From Clostridiales bacterium (GTDB lineage: Bacteria; Bacillota; Clostridia; Oscillospirales; UBA644), in contig JAEEJO010000037.1 of the NCBI GenBank assembly GCA_016281915.1, positions 1 through 64,000 of the forward strand: a DNA stretch of 64,000 nt. The letters are read 5' to 3'. Below, piece after piece: positions 27,358 through 35,470 of the stretch. The position numbers were made by a program, and so were the translations under genes. The notes beneath the pieces are model-generated. The model was given only the letters and a program-made list of their open reading frames with translations. It was not told the origin of the DNA and searched no databases. Every line of letters begins with the position of its first letter. Within the stretch, counting starts at the first letter, position 1.

Positions 27358-27512
27358 TTTTCAAAAGACAAAAAAACTATAAATACAAACCGGAAAAAAA
27401 ACCGCTGACGGGTAAAAGGATCGCGCTTTATGCCGTGATCGCCGTTCTCCTATTTGTCCTCGGTTTTTTTTCGGCGTATCCTATTATGATACTGGTAGGT
27501 ATGTTTTCATGA
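27354..27512 (+). CDS. 52-residue basic single-span membrane protein
   Basis: A small gene fitted between rnfB and the RACo-like gene with four-base ATGA overlaps on both sides (27354-27357 and 27509-27512). The protein has a strongly basic N-terminus (nine Lys/Arg in the first 22 residues) followed by a hydrophobic stretch of about 28 residues, so a single-span protein with the N-terminus inside is likely. I do not recognise a family. The double overlap and the membrane character suggest a small accessory of Rnf or an anchor for the next protein; that is inference. Confidence 0.7.
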   Translation: MIFKRQKNYKYKPEKKPLTGKRIALYAVIAVLLFVLGFFSAYPIMILVGMFS

Positions 27513-29062
27513 ACGCTGTAATAAACGGTAAAAAAATAACATTTGAAAAAGGACAGACACTGCTTGAAATACTTGGCAATTCCGGAATAACGCTTGACGC
27601 GCCCTGCGGCGGAAGAGGCGTTTGCGGCAAGTGCAAAGTAGCTGCAAGAGGTGTTCTTTCAGCGATGAGCGCAAAAGAGCGTGAGCATCTTACCGAAAAC
27701 GAAATAAAAAACGGCGTTCGTCTCGCATGTTACTGCCGCGCAGACGGCGAATTTGAGCTGACGACGTCGGATTCGTTTTATGAGATACAAACATCGGCGG
27801 AGCATACGGAATTCGACCTTTGCCCCGACGAGGAAACCGTAAACTTCGCAAAAAAGGCAGGATCCGCCCTCGGGATCGCCGTTGATATAGGTACAACGAC
27901 GGTAGTTGCGGTTCTCTACGATCTTATCTCCGGCAAAAAGCTTTTTGAAACCTCCGCTATAAATGCACAGAAGACATTCGGAGCAGACGTAATGTCAAGA
28001 ATAGGTTTCGCTCTTGATAACGAAAACGGAGATGAAACGCTTCAGAACGCGATCATCGGGCAGATAAACGGAATGATACGCCTGTCCGGATCAGATCGGA
28101 GCAAAATATTCAGAATATTCATATGCGGCAACACAACTATGCAGCTGACCGCTTCAAGGCTTTCTATAAAATCGCTCGGCGCAGTTCCGTTTGAGCCTCT
28201 TTCATATTTCGGTTGTTTCTTTGATGCAGTAAAACTCGGATATGAAGCGGAAAACGCAAAAGTTTACTTTATGCCGTGCTGCGGAGGCTTTTTCGGCGGA
28301 GATGCCGTTGCATGCATGCTTCCGTGCGGATACGGAAACGGAGACGGCAGAACGAAATTCATAGCGGATATCGGAACAAACGGAGAGCTCTCGCTTGAAA
28401 CGAAGGACGGGATATACGGATGCTCCACCGCGGCGGGCCCCGCCTTTGAGGGTGCCTGCATACGCTTCGGTACGGGAAGCGTTGAGGGCGCAATAAACGG
28501 AGTTAAGGCAAACGATGAAATGCCGAACGGATTTGAGCTGAGAACGATCGGAGGCAAAGCTCCTGCCGGCATATGCGGTTCAGGACTTATAGATATAGTG
28601 AATATCTGTCTTGAAAAAGGGTTGATAGACGAATCGGGACATATTGATGATGACTGCCCCGAATTTGAGGGAGACAGTGCGGTCGAGATAACGGACGGTA
28701 TTTATCTTACGCAGAAAGACGTAAGGGAAATACAGCTTGCAAAATCAGCGATCTGCGCCGGAACAATCGTTCTGAACGGAATGCTGAAATCCAAAGAAAC
28801 GCCTGAAGTAAGCATTGCGGGCGGATTCGGAACGGCGATCAATCTTGAAAGCGCAAAAGGAATAGGACTTCTTCCCGAAAATTACTGCAACGGAGCAAAA
28901 GCCGTAGGCAATGCGGCTCTTGCGGGAACAACAATGGCTCTGCTTTCCGAAAAGTGCAGAAAAAAAGCCGAAAAGCTTGCAAAGAAAGTTACGATACTCG
29001 ATCTTTCCACAGACCCCGTATTCCAGGACGAATATATCGAAAATATGATATTTGATATATGA
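27509..29062 (+). CDS. RACo-like ferredoxin/ASKHA ATPase (DUF4445)
   Basis: A 517-residue protein with an N-terminal plant-type [2Fe-2S] ferredoxin (DAPCGGRGVCGKCKV, and RLACYCRAD for the fourth Cys) and a C-terminal ASKHA ATPase half (AVDIGTTTVVAVLYDL; FIADIGTNGELSLE; GSGLIDIV). This is the COG3894 architecture of reductive activators of corrinoid proteins, which use ATP to drive low-potential electrons to cobalamin. No corrinoid protein is in the window, so its target is unknown. It is translationally coupled to the rnf operon, implying supply of electrons from ferredoxin. Confidence 0.9.
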   Translation: MNAVINGKKITFEKGQTLLEILGNSGITLDAPCGGRGVCGKCKVAARGVLSAMSAKEREHLTENEIKNGVRLACYCRADGEFELTTSDSFYEIQTSAEHTEFDLCPDEETVNFAKKAGSALGIAVDIGTTTVVAVLYDLISGKKLFETSAINAQKTFGADVMSRIGFALDNENGDETLQNAIIGQINGMIRLSGSDRSKIFRIFICGNTTMQLTASRLSIKSLGAVPFEPLSYFGCFFDAVKLGYEAENAKVYFMPCCGGFFGGDAVACMLPCGYGNGDGRTKFIADIGTNGELSLETKDGIYGCSTAAGPAFEGACIRFGTGSVEGAINGVKANDEMPNGFELRTIGGKAPAGICGSGLIDIVNICLEKGLIDESGHIDDDCPEFEGDSAVEITDGIYLTQKDVREIQLAKSAICAGTIVLNGMLKSKETPEVSIAGGFGTAINLESAKGIGLLPENYCNGAKAVGNAALAGTTMALLSEKCRKKAEKLAKKVTILDLSTDPVFQDEYIENMIFDI

Positions 29063-29087
29063 TTTATACAGACGGTGACCTGAAATA

Positions 29088-30416
29088 ATGAGCACACACG
29101 CTGATTTTTACGAAAAAATAAAGGCATACGGAGAAAATGAAACGATCCGCCGATTTCACATGCCCGGGCATAAAGGAAAAACCGTATATTTCGGAACGGA
29201 CATAGCAAAATACGACGTTACCGAAACAGATAAAACGGATAATCTCTTTTTTCCGCAAGCCGAGCTTAAAGAAGCAGAAGAAAGAGCGGCAAGACTTTTC
29301 GGCGTGAAAAAGACCGTATTTACCGCCGGAGGAGCTACCGCGGGAAACCAGACGGCGCTCTCCTTTTTTGCGGGGAGAAAAGTACTGTTTGAAAGAAACG
29401 TCCATATCTCCGCACTGAATGCCGCAATGCTTCTCGATATAACGCCTGTATTTGTATACAACGAATTTGACTGTTCCACAGGTGTTGTTCTGCCTGTAAC
29501 GGCAAGTGCGGTAAAAGCCGGACTTGATGAAGAAAAAGATATTGCGGCTGTTTTTTTGACGTCACCGAATTATTACGGACTTTGCGCAGATCTGACGAAG
29601 ATAAAAAAGGTCTGCGAAGAACGAAATGTGATGCTTATAGTTGATAACTCACACGGAGCGCATCTTGTTTTTTTTGAAAACGCCCCTGGAATGACCGTTT
29701 ACGGCAGTCACTGCGCAGATATCACGGTTGATTCCGCACATAAAACGCTGCCCGCGCTCACCGGCGCGGCGATGATACATTTTAATTACGAGATTTCCCG
29801 CGAGGAGATCTGCGCGCATATGCTTGCGTTTGTTTCTACAAGTCCTTCATTTCTCATCCTTTCGTCTCTTGACTTCGCTTGCAGCTGGTGCGAAAGAAAC
29901 AAAGACAGATTTATGCCGGCGAAATTGCGCACAGACGAATTGAGATCAGCGCTTGAAAAATCAGGCATTATTACAGTAAAGTCAGCGATAAGCGATCCGC
30001 TCAGGATCTGCATCGCCGCAGGAAATGCCGAGGAAATAAACGCAATGCTTCAAGACAAAGGAATAATTCCGGAAATGCAGTCGGGAAACTGTATAGTTTT
30101 TATGATATCCCCCTTCAACGAAGAAGACGATTTTTATGCGCTTGAGTCCGCTTTTATGAATATAAAAACCGATGAGCCGCATCAATGCGATAAAGCATTT
30201 CCGAAAGCGAAGATCGTATGTCCGCAAAAAAAGGCGTTTTTTTCGCCGACAATCGAGACCTCGGTTGAAAGCTCTGTCGGTATGACTGCGGCAAGAGCTG
30301 TTATCCCCTACCCGCCCGGAGTTCCGATACTGATACCGGGCGAAACAATTACGCGGGAGACTGCGGAATACCTGATAGCGAATAATACTGAAAAGGTGAC
30401 TGTGTGTGAGATTTGA
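29088..30416 (+). CDS. Orn/Lys/Arg decarboxylase-fold PLP enzyme
   Basis: A 442-residue fold-type I PLP protein of the Bacillota YaaO/SpeA-like group. RRFHMPGHKGK at the start, FTAGGATAGNQTAL, and the PLP lysine in DSAHKTLPALTGAA are clear. Shorter than full arginine decarboxylases and without the N-terminal wing domain. Its substrate (arginine, lysine or other) cannot be told. As in Bacillus, it is next to the holB-ricT group; its end overlaps holB by 11 bases. Confidence 0.85.
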   Translation: MSTHADFYEKIKAYGENETIRRFHMPGHKGKTVYFGTDIAKYDVTETDKTDNLFFPQAELKEAEERAARLFGVKKTVFTAGGATAGNQTALSFFAGRKVLFERNVHISALNAAMLLDITPVFVYNEFDCSTGVVLPVTASAVKAGLDEEKDIAAVFLTSPNYYGLCADLTKIKKVCEERNVMLIVDNSHGAHLVFFENAPGMTVYGSHCADITVDSAHKTLPALTGAAMIHFNYEISREEICAHMLAFVSTSPSFLILSSLDFACSWCERNKDRFMPAKLRTDELRSALEKSGIITVKSAISDPLRICIAAGNAEEINAMLQDKGIIPEMQSGNCIVFMISPFNEEDDFYALESAFMNIKTDEPHQCDKAFPKAKIVCPQKKAFFSPTIETSVESSVGMTAARAVIPYPPGVPILIPGETITRETAEYLIANNTEKVTVCEI

Positions 30417-31341
30417 CGGACTTATCGGCAATTACGGAATAAAAAAGACGCTGAATACGCCTTTTCACGCATATATAATTCATGGTCCGAAGGGTTCGGG
30501 CAAACACACGCTTGAAAGGATACTGACGGCGTCTCTTCTGTGCCGGAGCGAGGATAAGCCGTGCGGGAAATGCTCTCAGTGCAAAAAATATTATTCGGGC
30601 AATCACGTTGACGTTTCATATATTCCCACAGATATGAAGGTCAAAGATTTCCGCGAAAAGTTGAAAGACGCATCTTATCTTCCGAACGAGGCGGAACACA
30701 GGGTATTTGTTTTTTACGACGCCGACAAGCTTTCGGTTGCATGTCAGAATGCGCTTCTGAAAATCGTGGAAGAACCTCCGTCAGGCTCCGTTTTTATTTT
30801 TCTTACCGAAAATGCGGGAGCAATGCTTGCCACAATTCGCTCACGCTGCAAAATGATAGCAATGGAACCGGTAAGTGAAGATGAAATATACGCCTATCTG
30901 CAAACCTCAGCATATGCAGGCGTACCTGACGAGAAAAAAAGAGCGGCAATAGCATTTTCAGACGGATATATAGGCGCTGCGCTCGATTTTTTATCGAAAA
31001 AAAAATCAGACGTATATTCAAAATGCCAAAACTTTGCAGATGCACTGATAAACAACCGTATGATCGAGGCGATCAGGCTTTCAACGTTTAAGAAACGTGA
31101 AGATCTTGTCGAATTCACAAAAGAGCTTTACGATTATTTTACGGTCCACATGCGTTCCTTAAAGTCGGGAACAACGGAAGGGCTGAATGAAAACGTCATC
31201 GCTCTCGGTCAGGAAAAGCTGGCACGGCTGTGCGTCAGACTTGACAAGCTGCAGGAAAAGGCAAATGCAAACGTAAATATTTCGCTTTTCTCGACTGCAA
31301 TAATCGCAAACTGTCTTCCGATAATACGGGAAAAGCAATAA
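30406..31341 (+). CDS. holB: DNA polymerase III delta' subunit
   Basis: A 311-residue clamp-loader AAA+ protein. The P-loop GPKGSGKHTLERIL, four zinc cysteines (CRSEDKPCGKCSQCKKYY) and sensor SVFIFLTENAGAMLATIRSRC are present. Start is GTG at 30406, inside the end of the upstream gene, giving MRFDGLIGN as usual for this subunit. ricT follows after 42 bases, the gene order seen in Bacillota. Confidence 0.93.
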   Translation: MRFDGLIGNYGIKKTLNTPFHAYIIHGPKGSGKHTLERILTASLLCRSEDKPCGKCSQCKKYYSGNHVDVSYIPTDMKVKDFREKLKDASYLPNEAEHRVFVFYDADKLSVACQNALLKIVEEPPSGSVFIFLTENAGAMLATIRSRCKMIAMEPVSEDEIYAYLQTSAYAGVPDEKKRAAIAFSDGYIGAALDFLSKKKSDVYSKCQNFADALINNRMIEAIRLSTFKKREDLVEFTKELYDYFTVHMRSLKSGTTEGLNENVIALGQEKLARLCVRLDKLQEKANANVNISLFSTAIIANCLPIIREKQ

Positions 31342-31383
31342 TATGGCTATAATCTATAAATAAATTCAGAAAGAAGCAGACAG

Positions 31384-32253
31384 ATGGAATTAGTGGAAAT
31401 AGTCGGCGTAAGATTCAAAAGCGTCGGAAAAATATATTATTTCGATCCTTGCGGAAACGAATTTCATAAAGGGGAACGGGTTATAGTTGAAACGATACGC
31501 GGACTGGAGATAGGCACGGTCGTTGTTGAAAACAGAACCACCGAAAAACTCGAGAAATTCACGCCGCTCTCCCCTGTTGTCAGACTTGCAACGGAAGAAG
31601 ACATAGAAACGGACAGACAAAACAGGGAAAAAGAGAAGGCTGCGATAGCGATTTTTGAAGAAAAAACCGCTAAACACGGGCTGGAGATGAATCTTGTAGA
31701 CGTTGAATATTCGTTTGACAACAATAAAATCATTTTCTTCTTCGTTGCAGACGGCAGAGTAGACTTCAGAGAGCTTGTAAAAGATCTCGCATCGGTATTC
31801 AAAACGAGGATCGAGCTCCGACAGATAGGAGTAAGGGACGAAACAAGGATGATCGGCGGTCTTGGCATATGCGGAAGAAAAGTTTGCTGCGCAAGTTTTC
31901 TGAGCGAATTTACGCCTGTTTCGGTAAAGATGGCAAAAGACCAGTCGCTGTCAACAAATCCGCAGAAGATCTCGGGAACTTGCGGCAAGCTGATATGCTG
32001 TCTGAATTTTGAGGAAGCGGTCTATGAAGAAGCGTATGAAACTATGCCACGGGCAGGATACACGGTAAAAACGCCCGACGGTCAGGGCACGGTCGTTGAG
32101 GTGAACGTTTTAACTTCGACCGTCAGAGTAAATATAGGAACGGACCGCAATCAGGATATACGTCCGTATAACGCTGCAGACGTAAAAACGATAAGCAAAA
32201 ACGCAGAAGAAGAGAATAATACCGAGCTTGAAGCCATCGCAGACGAAGAATAA
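31384..32253 (+). CDS. ricT: RicT (YaaT), PSP1-domain regulator
   Basis: A 289-residue cytoplasmic PSP1-domain protein, in Bacillus part of the RicA-RicF-RicT complex that acts with RNase Y in RNA maturation and affects sporulation. RMIGGLGICGRKVCCASFL and GTCGKLICCLNFE hold the conserved cysteines that ligate iron-sulfur clusters in that complex. It follows holB as in Bacillus. The C-terminus is acidic and low complexity. Confidence 0.92.
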   Translation: MELVEIVGVRFKSVGKIYYFDPCGNEFHKGERVIVETIRGLEIGTVVVENRTTEKLEKFTPLSPVVRLATEEDIETDRQNREKEKAAIAIFEEKTAKHGLEMNLVDVEYSFDNNKIIFFFVADGRVDFRELVKDLASVFKTRIELRQIGVRDETRMIGGLGICGRKVCCASFLSEFTPVSVKMAKDQSLSTNPQKISGTCGKLICCLNFEEAVYEEAYETMPRAGYTVKTPDGQGTVVEVNVLTSTVRVNIGTDRNQDIRPYNAADVKTISKNAEEENNTELEAIADEE

Positions 32254-32284
32254 AGGAAAACTTTTAAAAAATCTGCAAAAACTA

Positions 32285-32313
32285 TTGCAAATACGATTAA
32301 AATATGGTAATAT
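32285..32313 (+). promoter_or_regulatory. Likely promoter of the small ferredoxin gene
   Basis: TTGCAA (32285-32290), 17-nt spacer, TAATAT (32308-32313); a TATAAT at 32313-32318 is an alternative -10. It lies in the 97-base gap after ricT. Confidence 0.55.
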
Positions 32314-32350
32314 ATAATTTGAAATCATCAGCAAGGAGGTCTTTTCTATT

Positions 32351-32524
32351 ATGGCACATGTAATTACAGATGAATGCCTGTCTTGCGGCGCATGCCAGGC
32401 TGAATGTCCCGTTGACGCTATCTCCGAGGGAGACGGCAAATTTGTTATCGATCCCGAGCTCTGCATCGACTGCGGCGCTTGCGAATCAGTATGCCCCGTC
32501 GGCGCTCCGAAACAGGAAGACTGA
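32351..32524 (+). CDS. 2[4Fe-4S] ferredoxin, 57 residues
   Basis: A short clostridial-type ferredoxin with two clusters: CLSCGACQAECP (from residue 9) and CIDCGACESVCP (from residue 38), each CxxCxxCxxxCP. The pseudo-twofold halves and 57-residue length match classical clostridial ferredoxins, the low-potential electron carriers that would feed Rnf, Nfn and hydrogenases. A strong AAGGAGG precedes the ATG and a promoter lies just upstream, consistent with high independent expression. Confidence 0.95.
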   Translation: MAHVITDECLSCGACQAECPVDAISEGDGKFVIDPELCIDCGACESVCPVGAPKQED

Positions 32525-32657
32525 TTAAGCGGGTATAACAGAAAAAGCGGTTACCCAAGGCCGCTTGAAATAAGGATACATTTTCATGCGTTCTTTTTTC
32601 AGGCAGTCGAAGGAGCCGCTTTTAATTAAATCGACTTTTTTCAGAAGGGTTCCGCAT

Positions 32658-33380
32658 ATGGCGATACGCCTTGACGATCTTTGCATAAACGGTTATAAAA
32701 TATATCAGGACGACGCCGGATTCCGTTTCGGAACCGACGCTGTTCTGCTCGCCTGGTTTGCGGGAATAAAAAAATTCACAAATTCCGCAGATCTTTGTTC
32801 GGGCAACGGAGTAATCCCCGTTATTCTTTCAACGCACGCGTGCTGCAAAGAAGCGAGAGGATACGAGATCCGGAAAGATCAGGTCGAACTTGCGAAAATG
32901 ACCGCAAAGTATAACGGAATAGATGACAAGGTTTCCTTTTTCGTCAGGGACATACGGAAGATCTCTGCCGACGAGGCCTTTCCCTGTGCATATTTCGATC
33001 TTGTGACCGTAAACCCTCCTTATATGACGGAAAACTCCGGCTTTGTCAGCAAGGATCTCGGATTTGCGAGGACTGAAATAACGTGCGGGCTTTGCGACGT
33101 TATAAATGCGGCGGTCGTCCTTCTTAAAAACGGAGGACGTTTTTGCATGGTAAACAAACCTGACAGGCTGACAGACGCAATTTGTCTTATGCGTGAAAAG
33201 AAACTCGAACCGAAAAGGCTTGTATTCGTATCTCCAAGATGCGGGAAAAAGCCCGAACTTTTCCTTATAGAAGGGATAAAAAACGGAAAACCGGGACTTT
33301 TTTGTGAGCCTGTGCTGGAAATATACGGGAAAGACGGGAAATACACCGACACGCTTGAAAAAATATACGGAAGAAAATAA
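32658..33380 (+). CDS. tRNA1(Val) A37 N6-methyltransferase-like protein
   Basis: A 240-residue SAM-dependent methyltransferase of the TrmN6/YabB group. FGTDAVLLAWFA, ADLCSGNGVIPVILS (SAM binding) and the NPPYM motif for adenine N6 methylation are present. Start taken at ATG 32658, giving the family N-terminus; in-frame codons upstream lack a convincing site. It ends three bases before rsmI, as in other Bacillota (yabB-rsmI). Confidence 0.9.
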   Translation: MAIRLDDLCINGYKIYQDDAGFRFGTDAVLLAWFAGIKKFTNSADLCSGNGVIPVILSTHACCKEARGYEIRKDQVELAKMTAKYNGIDDKVSFFVRDIRKISADEAFPCAYFDLVTVNPPYMTENSGFVSKDLGFARTEITCGLCDVINAAVVLLKNGGRFCMVNKPDRLTDAICLMREKKLEPKRLVFVSPRCGKKPELFLIEGIKNGKPGLFCEPVLEIYGKDGKYTDTLEKIYGRK

Positions 33381-33383
33381 ATC

Positions 33384-34217
33384 ATGGAAGAAAAAAAACC
33401 GATATCGCTATATCTTGTGGGAACACCGATTGGAAATATGAGCGATATTTCTCAGAGAGCCCTTGAAACACTTGAGAAAGCAGATTTTATCGCCGCCGAA
33501 GATACCCGCGTCACAGGAAAGCTTCTGGCAAGGTTCGGAATAAAAAAACCGCTGATAAGTTACTATGAGCACAATATGATGCAGCGCGGGGAAGTAATAC
33601 TTGAAAGGCTGAGACAAGGCGAGGTATGCGCTCTTGTTTCGGATGCAGGTATGCCTGCTATTTCAGACCCCGGAGAAATGATAGTAAAACAGTGCATCGA
33701 AGAAGGGTTCAGAGTAAGCGCTGTTCCGGGACCGTGCGCAATGGTATGCGCATTGGCAATGAGCGGTCTTTCAACAAGAAGATTTACGTTTGAAGGATTT
33801 CTTTCTACCGCAAAAAACAGCAGACGGGAGCATCTTCTTTCGCTGAAAGACGATACGCATACTCTTGTGTTTTATGAGGCTCCACACAAACTGCTCGGAA
33901 CGCTTGAAGATATGCTTGAATATCTCGGAGACAGAAAGATCGCGCTTGTCAGGGAAATATCAAAGATATACGAGGAATCGATTCAGACTACGCTTGCTGA
34001 AGCGGTTGAAACATATAAAGAGAAAAACATACTCGGAGAATTTGTTATCATAGTGGAGGGCGCGAAGAAAAAAGAGACGCCCGCCCTCTCGGCAGACGAT
34101 CTGGAAGAGGAATTCAATGTGCTTATCGGAGAAGGTAAGTCAAAATCTGAGGCAGCAAAAGAGCTTGCAGCCAAATATAATATGCATAAAAGAGATATTT
34201 ACGAGATGTTCAAATAA
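33384..34217 (+). CDS. rsmI: 16S rRNA C1402 2'-O-methyltransferase
   Basis: A 277-residue tetrapyrrole-methylase-fold enzyme that methylates the 2'-O of C1402 in the ribosomal P site. LYLVGTPIGNMSDISQRALE, IAAEDTRVTGKLLARFGI and ALVSDAGMPAISDPG are the family motifs. Length normal. Four bases from the methyltransferase upstream; a terminator follows. Confidence 0.96.
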   Translation: MEEKKPISLYLVGTPIGNMSDISQRALETLEKADFIAAEDTRVTGKLLARFGIKKPLISYYEHNMMQRGEVILERLRQGEVCALVSDAGMPAISDPGEMIVKQCIEEGFRVSAVPGPCAMVCALAMSGLSTRRFTFEGFLSTAKNSRREHLLSLKDDTHTLVFYEAPHKLLGTLEDMLEYLGDRKIALVREISKIYEESIQTTLAEAVETYKEKNILGEFVIIVEGAKKKETPALSADDLEEEFNVLIGEGKSKSEAAKELAAKYNMHKRDIYEMFK

Positions 34218-34221
34218 AAAA

Positions 34222-34243
34222 ACAGCGGTCTTTCGACCGCTGT
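34222..34243 (-). terminator. Terminator for the zinc-ribbon gene (shared hairpin)
   Basis: ACAGCGGTC (34222-34230) and GACCGCTGT (34235-34243); on the minus strand a run of seven T follows. It also sits right after rsmI, though the plus-strand tail is A-rich. Confidence 0.88.
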
Positions 34244-34259
34244 GAAAAAATACTTTTTA

Positions 34260-34703
34260 TTATTTGAGGAATTTCAGATTGGATATGATAGCGGGTTCCT
34301 TTGCTTTTCCTCCGCAAACCTGGAAGAAAGCGATGATTCCGAGGATTCCGATAATAGCGAGGCATATACCACCAGCGATCCAACCGAGGATCGGAATAAC
34401 AAACATGATGCAGCAGATTATCTCACAAACTGCCAGCTTAAGAGCCTGTCTTATATGGAAAGCGACATATGGCGAATCTTTTGCGATTATTGCAGCTACA
34501 ATAATTCCTATATAGCTTGCAAGATAGGGAAGCATTGCAACTACCTTATTTTCGGAAATATCTTTCGGATCGAATTCCGCGGTATGATCCGTTGAGTTGA
34601 TAACGGTCGCAGCAGCAGGAGCTCCGTTAACCGGTGTACCGCAAGTGGGGCAGAAAGACTGGCTGTCTTCCATCTGAGCGCCGCAATGTGCACAGTATTT
34701 CAT
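34260..34703 (-). CDS. Zinc-ribbon membrane protein (DUF4870-like)
   Basis: A 147-residue protein beginning with a zinc ribbon (CAHCGAQ...CPTCGTP, residues 4-24), a linker, and about three membrane helices (roughly 53-125) including YVAFHIRQALKLAV, which resembles the DUF4870/TM2-adjacent family. Function unknown. It has its own promoter and a terminator. Confidence 0.8.
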   Translation of the reverse strand: MKYCAHCGAQMEDSQSFCPTCGTPVNGAPAAATVINSTDHTAEFDPKDISENKVVAMLPYLASYIGIIVAAIIAKDSPYVAFHIRQALKLAVCEIICCIMFVIPILGWIAGGICLAIIGILGIIAFFQVCGGKAKEPAIISNLKFLK

Positions 34704-34747
34704 AATAATTTCTCCTTTTTTTCATAGATTTAGCTTATACTTTTAAT

Positions 34748-34776
34748 AGTATATAACAAAAATCGCAAAAAGTCAA
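34748..34776 (-). promoter_or_regulatory. Promoter of the zinc-ribbon gene
   Basis: Minus strand TTGACT (34771-34776), 17-nt spacer, TATACT (34748-34753). Confidence 0.75.
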
Positions 34777-34850
34777 TACCTTTCAGCTACTTTTTGTTTT
34801 TTTATCGATCAATTAACCGCATAAATATTGAAAATGTGCGAGGCAATAAT

Positions 34851-35420
34851 TTGAGTTTTACAGAGCTTATTTTTCTCGGCGCCGCGCTTGCGATGGACGC
34901 TTTCGCGGTTGCCGTATGCAAGGGAATGATCATGCAAAAGCCCAAAGTCGGAAACGCGGCTGTAATTGCCCTGTTTTTCGGCGGCTTTCAGGCACTGATG
35001 CCGTTTATAGGATGGCTTCTTGGGAAACAGTTCGAGTCTGCGATCAAAGCGTTTGATCACTGGATCGCATTTATTCTTCTTCTGATCCTCGGAGGCAAGA
35101 TGATCTACGATGCAGTCAGAAAAGATGAAGAATCGGAAAAATATAAAGACACTATTGACATAAAAGAGCTCTTTCTGCTTGCCGTGGCAACGAGCATAGA
35201 TGCGCTTGCAGTAGGCATCACGCTTGCTTTTTTAAGCGTATCGGTTCCCGAAACCGTAAGCGTTATAGGCATAACAACTTTCATAATAACGTTCTGCGGC
35301 GTATATATCGGCGCAAAAACGGGAGAGCTTTTAAAGGACAAAGCGCAGATAGCCGGAGGGGCTGTACTTATAATTATCGGTATAAAAATACTTATCGAGC
35401 ACATCACAACGTCAGTCTGA
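34851..35420 (+). CDS. mntP: Putative manganese efflux pump MntP
   Basis: A 189-residue, six-helix protein of the MntP family (DUF204), which exports Mn2+. The duplicated motif is seen as GAALAMDAFAVAVCKGM and VATSIDALAVGITLAF, each with the conserved Asp. Length matches E. coli MntP (188). The start is TTG at 34851, with GAGG eight bases upstream; no ATG gives the correct N-terminus. No Mn2+ (yybP-ykoY) riboswitch is visible in the short leader. Confidence 0.92.
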   Translation: MSFTELIFLGAALAMDAFAVAVCKGMIMQKPKVGNAAVIALFFGGFQALMPFIGWLLGKQFESAIKAFDHWIAFILLLILGGKMIYDAVRKDEESEKYKDTIDIKELFLLAVATSIDALAVGITLAFLSVSVPETVSVIGITTFIITFCGVYIGAKTGELLKDKAQIAGGAVLIIIGIKILIEHITTSV

Positions 35421-35470
35421 GATAAAAATCATACGGACTTTAAGAATAAAAAATTACTTGAGGGAAAAAA

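Noticed and set aside
34777-34850. Manganese (yybP-ykoY) riboswitch before mntP
   Set aside because: The gap is about 70 bases and lacks the paired conserved elements of that aptamer.
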